The translations under genes and the position numbers were made by a program. Shown here one piece after another: positions 56,581 through 64,000 of a DNA stretch of 64,000 nucleotides (within the stretch, counting starts at the first letter, position 1; each line of letters opens with the position of its first letter). The stretch covers positions 1-64,000 of the forward strand of contig JAKOGH010000892.1 of the NCBI GenBank assembly GCA_024811115.1. Reading direction: 5' to 3'. A model generated the notes under the pieces. That model did no database searches and was not told the DNA's origin. It was given only the letters and a program-made list of their open reading frames with translations. This DNA is from Terana coerulea. Taxonomy: Eukaryota > Basidiomycota > Agaricomycetes > Polyporales > Phanerochaetaceae.

Positions 56581-57119
56581 TAGGCTATTTGGACCTCCCT
56601 TGCGCTAATGGTTTGGATTCTAATTTCGTATATGGTCTACGCTGCGTTCTGCGTATTCAATGCTCATTCAATGATAACCATATTCCCTATAGTGCGTGCT
56701 CCGTGAAATTTATCCCCACCTGCGGCAAGATATTTCCAAAATGTTGTCATTTAGATGTTGGTCATTTGCACTGTTGTGTCCGCGTACTTGCCATAGTTTG
56801 GGACATATAAAGTGTTGGGAGAAATGCAACGGACGAGTGAGTGACACCTAGGTACCTCAACTTGTATTATTCAAGTGCCGTACACAGTTTCTCTCTACTG
56901 TGCCTGAGGATATCGCGCTCTTTGAATGCTGTGATTTTACACTGTCCCTACTCGGCGTAAGTGCTACTCGAATTACTCAGTCTGTTTGTAACCCATACAT
57001 CCTTGTCATATGGTGTGAAACTTATTAGTATAGTACAACAGGGGTTTGGCCTAAACCAGCATGCATAGTACGAGTGAGTTATCAGCCTGTGCTTGGTCCT
57101 GTTATGTTTGAAAGCCGTC
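56581..57119. other. Intergenic region
   Basis: About 540 bp, AT-rich in part. Nothing recognised. Confidence 0.3.
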
Positions 57120-59420
57120 GGTTGCCATTTGTGGAAAGGCGCTCTTCAAGCGCGAGACGCGTGGAGTTAGACGCGTTGCGCACGACTCACTCTCCGACCA
57201 CCACCATATCCCACTGCTTCCCGACACCAAACAGAAAGAGGCAGCTTTGAGACGACCGCATCTCCCACTGAGCAATTTGTATGATACAAGCAGAGGTGCA
57301 TCCCTCATTTTCTGTATGCTTGCATGGAAATGGGACTAATTCCGACCCCGTTCTCTAAAGCTCTCTCCAATGCCCTCCATTTATGGTATTGGCGCAGGCG
57401 GTGCAACTTTACGTATAGCTCTGGTGTAGAGGCTATAGTATTAGCAGAAGATCCCCTTCGCAGCACACTCCCTTCGCGGCAAGACTGAAAAGCATCAAGA
57501 CGTTGCCATCGGCGAGCCAAGCAGCATCCTACAGACAGACCATCCCGGCAATACTCTCGCCCGTTTCTGGTCAGTTCGTCGCCAGAGGTTTGTGCACGAT
57601 AACTGGTGATACGCTGGTAAGCGCCCTGAGCGCGGAAACCCCAGAAATTGCCTTTTTCGTCACCACGCTCTACGATCGCTCTAGGACCCCGGACACCACC
57701 CCCAAAGCCCCGAGCCATTGACTTCCCGAACTACTCTCCCCGAGATATCTTGTAACGGCGCCCCTCCGTCACGTCAGTCCAGAGCCTGTGCAGTCCCTCG
57801 CAACAGGCAGTGCGGTCACCAGTCCGAAAGATGCGGGCCACGTCAGCCCCGGCGAGCTCCTGCCCTGGACTTAGGCACGTACCTAACTACGACCAAGACA
57901 GCGACACTGCGTTGTGCGCCACCCCACAAGTCTTTCCCGCCCAGGGCGCACGGACGGTACCTGACCGGTCCCGCACCGTGTTTCATAGGTGCTCGGTGCC
58001 TGTGTGGCACACGGCATATCCTTGGTTAGTGTATCCCGACTCGGTCTTTCCTTATCCGTACCACTTTTGTATCCAAACCACTCCTTTATTCTCTCTCAGA
58101 CGCGGTCCATTAGCTCTGGCTGTTAGGTACCGAGCCCGTATAAATACTCTGTACATACTTTCTGCAAAGAAAAGTTACCTTTCCCCCTCTTCACGCCCCC
58201 CGCTACGCGTTAAGACTACAAGTACATCGGTGCTTCTTAGGTATCCCGCTCTCGTCTAGTACTCGCCTCGCTCGTTGGCTGTAGCGGTCTGACTCAACTT
58301 CGGAGTCTTGCCCCGGTCCCTCGTGACGTCGTCCCCGAAGTCTCTCAGCTTCGGTGCTCTCTCTCTGTCCCCGTTACAGACCTCGCCCGACCGTTACCTC
58401 CCGAGGTCTTCGGTCCCCGACTCCTGCTGGCACTTCGGCCGCAGAGTTGACGTGACGTCCCCACTCACACATAAAACCGCTCCCCGACTCGGTGCTTTGG
58501 CCCGAGCCCGCTGTCTGTTGGGTTAGGGTTAGGTGATCGCACCCGAGGCGTGGTGCAGCGTATCACTGGCAAGAATAATGCTCATACTTTCGCTGTTTCT
58601 CGTCCCTTTAGCCCTACTCGTCCTATGGGGCGTACTTGCTCTACGGCGAGCTACCACTTCATGAAACTACGCAGCACTTGGAGCAAGGGGATGGACGAGG
58701 CTGTAGTGGCGGTTTGGGAGCAGGCTCGGAGCGTGCGTTTTGCGGACGACGAAACTCTAGGTGAGTGCAGCTTTCTTGCACAGCGTTCATAGGCTCACAC
58801 ACCGTCGTTGATGCTAGGTCAAATGGTCAAGTACAGGAAGCGAAATATCCGAGACATAAGCCCAAGATATCTTGCCGACACCCTCGGATGCGTCGATAAA
58901 TCTTATCCGCCCCATACTGGCCCTTGCTGAATGCTGTCGAAAGTTCAAGCTGCGAAAGTCCGAATCGCGTACGACGAGCTTAGACTTGACCTCATTCGGG
59001 CCCTGTATCTGCCCCGCAAAATAACCCACACGTTCGCAGCCCCACGACTGCCTCGCTCCGCCCGTTTCGTTCTTACTGGAAGCTGCAGACGGTCATGCTC
59101 GCGTTCGACCGTTCGGGTCTATTTATCGGCGCACACCGGCATCCGGATATTCGACTCCAGGCTCTTCTGCCGTATAATCCTGGAGTACCTCGAGATGGAC
59201 ATCAGACCGAAGGACGAGGAGCTTGGCTACGTGGACCTCGGGATAGTTGCCCATATACCGGAGTCGATAGGCATGAAGAAGGCCTCTATCTTGACGTACA
59301 ATCAGTAAAACACTCCGTCGGACCAGGCGATCCAAATGGGATGAAGTTGCAGCGGACTATGAGAGGCGAGCGGTGGGCTGGGGCTAGCTGGATGTTCAAA
59401 AGCACAGCATGTCAGTAGCG
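57120..59420 (+). pseudogene. AAA ATPase N-terminal half, decayed and interrupted
   Basis: Homologous to 48230-49900 of the intact AAA gene. The upstream block CGCGTGGAGTTAGACGCGTTGC matches 48247 onward. Then come the first exons (57200-57560, including ATCGGCGAGCCAAGCAGC), and after an insertion of about 1 kb NNAHTFAVSRPFSPTRPMGR, RIAYDELRLDLIRALYLPRK, AFDRSGLFIGAHRHP, FCRIILEYLEMDIRPK, GYVDLGIVAHIPESIGMKKA, VGPGDPNGMK and RGERWAGA. Segments sit in different frames and the whole AAA module (Walker A/B) is missing. The inserted DNA lies exactly where the intact gene has its second intron. Confidence 0.75.
57748..58540 (+). mobile_element. Probable solo LTR / LTR-retrotransposon remnant
   Basis: Inside the AAA pseudogene intron. 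Starts TGTAACGGCGCCCCTCCGTC (TG...), has a promoter-like TATAAATACTCTGTACATAC at about 58139, a long CT-rich stretch, and ends near GGTTAGGTGATCGCA (...CA) at about 58530-58540. No coding region. Target duplication not identified, so the borders are approximate. Confidence 0.4.
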
Positions 59421-60216
59421 GAGAGTTAGCAGCGACAGGGTCGTGATCACGGAGTGCACGTTGCATTGACGGCCAGCCTGTACAAAGAGGAATAGTTGAC
59501 CTGTTTACCGAACGTGCACGTCCGCAGCACTATGTGGTTTCGCGAGTCTACTCCAGCAATGGTCGTGCTTGTTCCCAGGGTGTGTTATCTTATCTTGTCC
59601 TTTCGGCCACCTGACCGTGGGCATAAGTTAGAGTTACCGCGCGTCCTTGCTTCGCGCAGCCGGAAGCTATGCCGGGTACGACTCGTTCCCTCGCAGCTGT
59701 TGCACTCAACGCCCCAATCGGCCATTCCAACGTAATCCACAGGCCTATTATCCAACTGACCCCAGCGTAGGGGTTTTGAATTGCTATAACGTTACAGGTT
59801 CGTATATACTATATACATGTTCTTGGCGCGCCGTTGGCTATTGCTGACTTTAGATAGTTCGCAAAGCCCCTAGCTCTTTGCTTTATCTTCTGTCTGAACC
59901 GTCAGAAACGGGGTTTCTCGTCGATTTTGCTCCCTGCACGCGCATATTGGTATGTATCACCTGCTGAATGACATTCAAACATTGTCTGACGGTCCCTGCT
60001 CTTGTTGAACAGCAGCCCATCTCGTACTGAGTGTCATACTTCACGTAGGTTGTGCACGTAATGCTATGGTTATACTGATATTAAATGTTGATTATTTGTC
60101 CTATTAGACCTCTTCACAGCAGGACCTTTATATACCTCGTCGACGCAAGTGAAGGATTCGGCGGTACGAGGCGAACCAAATACCACGGTTTAACGCGGGG
60201 ACTTGGCAGTCGCAAG

Positions 60217-60286
60217 GTACGTCTGAACAAATTACTAGTCAGAGCTTACTCGTGCTAATAAACGCACATCATTCGCACGACAACAG
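60217..60286 (+). promoter_or_regulatory. 5' UTR intron of TPR-CHAT copy 4
   Basis: GTACGTCTGAACAAATTACTAGTCA (donor) to CGACAACAG (acceptor), with branch-like GTGCTAATAA, as in copy 2. TTTATATACC at about 60126 is a possible TATA box. The upstream palindrome of copies 1 and 2 is degraded here. Confidence 0.5.
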
Positions 60287-60294
60287 ACGGGTAG

Positions 60295-63200
60295 ATGCAG
60301 TCTGCCTCGCTTTCGATGCCAAACAAGGATAATGAGGACATTGTTAAGCAGCGCAGACGGGCACAAGTCATGCGACCCACAGGATGAAAAATACCCTACA
60401 TGTCTCTTCAATTTAGCCGATGCGCTTCACGACCGATTCCTAGCCACTGCCGTTCCATCCGACCTTGATGAAGCCATTGGATGTTACCAAGCCTTTCTCG
60501 CAATGCCCGCTGTGTCACAATTACAAGATATATCAGTTGTGCTCCATTACTACGCTCATGCATGTGGCTGTCGTTTCAAGCTGACTGGCAATATCAAAGA
60601 TTGTGAGCAATCCATTGCACTTTACCAACGTGCCCTTGCCTTGCGTCCTTCCGGGCACCCTATTCGGCAGCCCACCCTCAGCAACCTCGCCAATGCGCTG
60701 CGGGCCCGCTTCGACAAGCTGGGGCAGACGCCCGATCTCGACGAATCAATCACATTTCAGCGCGAGGCCCTTGCCTTGTGTCCTTCCGGGCATCCTAGGC
60801 GCCACCACTCCCTCAGCAAGCTCGCCAATGCGCTGCGGATCCGCTTTGTCAAGCTGGGGCAGAAGCCCGATCTCCAGGAATCGATCACATTTCATCGCGA
60901 GGCCCTTGCCTTAAGTCCTTCCGGGCACCCTGATCGGCACCACTCCCTCGGCAACCTCGCCAATGCGCTGGGGAACAGCTTTGAGCAGCTGGGGCGGAAG
61001 TCCGATCTCGAGGAATCGATTGCATTGCAGCGTGAGGCCCTCGCCTTACGTTCTTCCAGGCACCCTGACCGGCCCATCTCCCTCAGCAACCTCGCCACTT
61101 CGCTGTGGACCCGCTTTGAGCAGCTGGGGCAGAAGCTTGATCTCGAGGAATCGATCGCATTTCAGCGCGAGGCTCTTGCCTTGCGTCCTTCTGGGCACCC
61201 TGATCGGCACTACTCCCTCAGCAACCTCGGCAATGCCCTGCGGACCCGCTTTGAGCAGCTGGGGCAGAAGTCCGATCTTGAAGAATCGATTGCGTTGCAG
61301 CGCGAGGCCCTTGCCTTGCGTCCTTCTGGGCACTCTGGTCGGCACATCTCTCTCGGAAACCTCGCCATTTCGCTGCAAACCCGCTTTTGGCAGCTGGGGC
61401 AGGACCGATCTCGAGGAGTCGATTGTGTTGCAGCGCGAGGCCCTTGCCTTGCGTCCTTCTGGGCACCCTTACCGGCACCACTCCCTCGGCAACCTGGCCA
61501 ATGCGCTGCAGACTCGCTTTGAGCAGTTGGGGCGGAAGCCCGATCTTGAAGAATCGATTGCGTTGGACCGTGAGGCCCTTGTGTTACGTCCTTCCGGGCA
61601 CCCTGATCGGCACGGCCTCGGGGGCCTCGCCAATGCGCTGCAAATCCGCTTTTGCAACTAGGCAGAATCCCGATCTCGAGGAATCAATTGCGTTGGAGCG
61701 CGAGGCCCTTGCCTTACGTCCTTCCGGGCACCATGATCGGCACCATTCGATCGCCAACCTTGCCAATGCGCTGCAGACCCGCTTTGAGCAGCTGGGGCAG
61801 AAGCCCGATCTCGAGGAATCCATTGCGTTGGACCGTGAGGCCCTTGTATTATGTCCTTCCGGGCACCCAAGTCGGCACCACTCCCTCAGCCACCTCGCCA
61901 ATGCGCTGCAAATCCGCTTTTCGCAGCTAGGGCAGAAGCCCGATCTTGAGGAATCGATTGCGTTGCAGCGCGAGGCCCTTGTCTTGCGTTCTTCCGGGCA
62001 CCCTAATCGGCACCATTCGATCAGCAGCCTTGCCGATGCGCTGCAGACCCGCTTTGAGCAGCTCGGGCAGAAGCTCGATCTTGAGGAATCCATTGCGTTG
62101 CAGCGTGAGGCCCTTGCCTTACGTCCCTCTGGGCACCCTCACCGACACCAGTCTTCCATCAGACTTGCGCTCGGTCTCATATCTTGTCTCAACTCGTTAC
62201 GCAATGAAGAGCGCAGGTCCTATCTAGCGGAATGTCTAGAGCTACTTGAAGTCTGCGCTACCGACCGCCTTCATTCCGGCCCAATCTCCCAGCAGCTTCG
62301 CGGGGCCTCACATTGGGCACGCATTGCACGAATGGAGGGGCATTTGTCAACACTCAAGGCTTACCAGATATTTGTGGAGCTACTGGAGCCGACACTGATC
62401 ACGCTTCCTACTCGCAGTGCAGCACAACGTGGTCCACAAGTACAGCACAATTCCCTTGGACGGCGCGTCCTATGGAATAGAGTCAGAAGACCTTCCTGCT
62501 GCCATTGCAATGCTCGAACAAGGTAGAGCGGTTCTTTGTCTCAGGTCCGGCGTATGCGATCCCCACTTGACCGTCTCGGCGAGGAACACAAGAAGCTACG
62601 TCAAGAGTTTGAAATCACAGCTAAGCAGCTCGCAGAACTCACCACCTCATCAAGTCCGTTCATCAACAATAACCATGTTAAGCAGACGGACGTTATTGCT
62701 GCTGGCCGGAGTCATGCACAAGCCGATCTGTTCGGGACTATGCTCAAGAAGAAGGAAGCGCTGTCCAAGCACTTCGAGGATCTCGCCGCACAGATTCGAC
62801 ATATTCCCGGGTTCGAAACCTTTCTACAGCTGCCGCATTTCGACACACTCCAGCAGGCAGCGGTCGAGGGGCCGGTCATCATTGTCAACCACAGTCGATA
62901 TCATTCCGACGCTTTGATTGTCCTCCATGACTCTGCCCCAGTTCGAATTCTGTTAATCAATGACTTCCACAAGAAAATGATAGACCTAACCGACAGCCTC
63001 CTGGAGCATCGCAAGAGTGGGGGCTGGGGTCGACGCCAAAAGCGTATAGCAGAAGACTCCAGCTTGGCTTGGAAATGCTCTGGGATCTATTGGTTGGCCC
63101 GGTTGTGGCGAAACTGCGGGACATGAATATTCCTGAACAAGCACGGATATGGTGGTACCCTACATCGGTTCTCTGCAGCTTACCGCTGCATGCGGCAGGA

Positions 63201-63951
63201 CCAACTCCTGAGACCCGAGGACCCCTCCAAGAAATATCTATCCGACCTCTTCATTTCGTCCTATACCCCGACACTTACCGCTCTCATCGAGGCACGTTTC
63301 AACGCGCCGTTGACTGCCAAAGGACGCCCATCGAAAGCACTTGTTGTTGCCCAGGCTGACGAGTCGCTGCGCGAAGTGAATCGGGAGCTGTCTGTTTTAC
63401 GGAGCTTTCGAGAGAAGATTGAAATGTCTGTGATGAAGGACAGCGATGCGACGGCTGATGGAGTGGTCAAAGAGCTCCAGGGCGCTAACTGGGCCCATTT
63501 CGCTTGTCAAGGACGCCTCGTTCCCAAGGAGCCGTTTCAGTCAGCGTTCAAGCTGCACAACGGAGAAGCACTTTCCTTACTCCGCATCATCCAATCCCAC
63601 ATTCCTAAGGCCGAGTTCGCATTTCTTTCGGCGTGCCATACCGCAGAGCAGACAGAGGGAGTGCGTCCGAAGAAGCACTTCACCTCGCGGCGGCGATGCA
63701 GTTCGCGGGCTTCCGGAGCGTCGTCGGGACAATGTGGCAAATGAAGGATGAAGACGGGCCTGCTCTCGCGGAGATTCTTCTACAAGGAGATGCTGGCAGA
63801 GCCAAACCCGGACTACCCTCTGGAGGTGGGACATAAGCGAGCTGCGCGGGCACTGAACATCGCGACGCAGAAGCTTAGGAAGAAGCTGGGCAAGGCGAAA
63901 GCGGAGGACGCGTTGGAGAGATGGGTGAACTACTTACACATCGGCGCGTGA
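60295..63951 (+). pseudogene. TPR-CHAT copy 4, many frameshifts, catalytic His lost
   Basis: Inverted-duplicate relative of copy 2. The ATG matches copy 2 (MQSASLSMPNK). Twelve GH[PS].R TPR units lie at about 60620-62150. The frame is broken near 60350, 61410 (two bases missing), 61655 (two), 62415 (two; TC lost), 62537 (one G), 63024 (AGTGGGGGCT, as in copy 2), 63220, 63663 (one A) and 63771 (one extra A). The CHAT domain has WAHFACQGRL, where the catalytic His of the HG motif is Gln, while the Cys in AFLSACHTAEQ remains. Several two-base losses and the active-site change mark it as a true pseudogene. Confidence 0.85.
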
Positions 63952-64000
63952 GGTAATGGCCTCACTGTTGTACACTTAGTACAAGAATGACTCAGCTTAT

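Larger units (their letters stand above)
59455..64000 (+). repeat. Inverted segmental duplication, arm 2 (runs off the window)
   Basis: Reverse-complement partner of about 23306-27120. Relative to arm 1 it lacks about 60 bp near 59610 and has a TPR-repeat tract expanded to twelve GH[PS].R units. Homology is still present at the last base of the window. Confidence 0.85.

Noticed and set aside
58519..58532. Telomere-like GGTTAGGGTTAGG
   Set aside because: Only about two TTAGGG units, embedded at the end of an LTR-like sequence; not a telomere or an interstitial telomeric array.
60963..62093. Repetitive ORFs (RPLPCVLLGTL and CSALARLPRE types) in both strands
   Set aside because: Alternative-frame readings of the TPR repeat tract in copy 4.

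Overview
The window is nuclear DNA of a filamentous basidiomycete, most likely a wood- or litter-decaying agaricomycete. The evidence is short (about 50-70 nt) GT-AG introns in almost every gene, an AA9 lytic polysaccharide monooxygenase, a GH5 sterol/ceramide glucosidase, a GH92 mannosidase, DAL5-type MFS permeases, and expanded families of TPR-CHAT proteases, AAA ATPases and lineage-restricted unknown proteins. No rRNA, CRISPR or bacterial-type operon is present.

Layout. 1-13.2 kb is an ordinary gene-rich stretch: 3' part of an MFS permease (-), a Gfo/Idh/MocA oxidoreductase (+), an MNT-type nucleotidyltransferase (-), a 13-exon GH5 glucosidase (+), an AA9 monooxygenase (+) and a DAL5-type permease (-). 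13.2-16.7 kb is gene-poor and holds a tRNA-like relic and a TIR transposon with a second MITE inserted in one arm. 16.7-43 kb is dominated by duplicated families: a second nucleotidyltransferase, an intact TPR-CHAT gene, two damaged TPR-CHAT copies, two copies of a secreted/membrane-anchored protein, two copies of an unknown acidic-tail family, pseudogene fragments and TIR elements. 43.3-54.6 kb carries a GH92 mannosidase (-), an AAA ATPase (+) and a third MFS permease (+). 55.5-64 kb is a graveyard: broken copies of the unknown family, the AAA ATPase (split by an LTR-like insertion) and TPR-CHAT.

The main structural fact is an inverted segmental duplication: about 23.3-27.1 kb (-) and about 59.5 kb to the window end (+) share the whole TPR-CHAT gene plus more than 1 kb of upstream DNA. 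Four TPR-CHAT genes occur. One is intact (17822-20932) and the others have one-base frameshifts. Three of the four lie next to a member of the acidic-tail unknown family, and the intact one lies convergent to a nucleotidyltransferase. CHAT is a caspase-like protease domain known as an effector in fungal NLR-type and bacterial Craspase systems, so this region may be a fast-evolving self/non-self or cell-death island. That is inference.

Many lesions are single-base length changes in homopolymers in otherwise well-conserved frames. Some may be assembly errors rather than true decay, so pseudogene calls for the less damaged copies are provisional. Exon borders come from reading splice signals and keeping frame. 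They were not aligned to transcripts.
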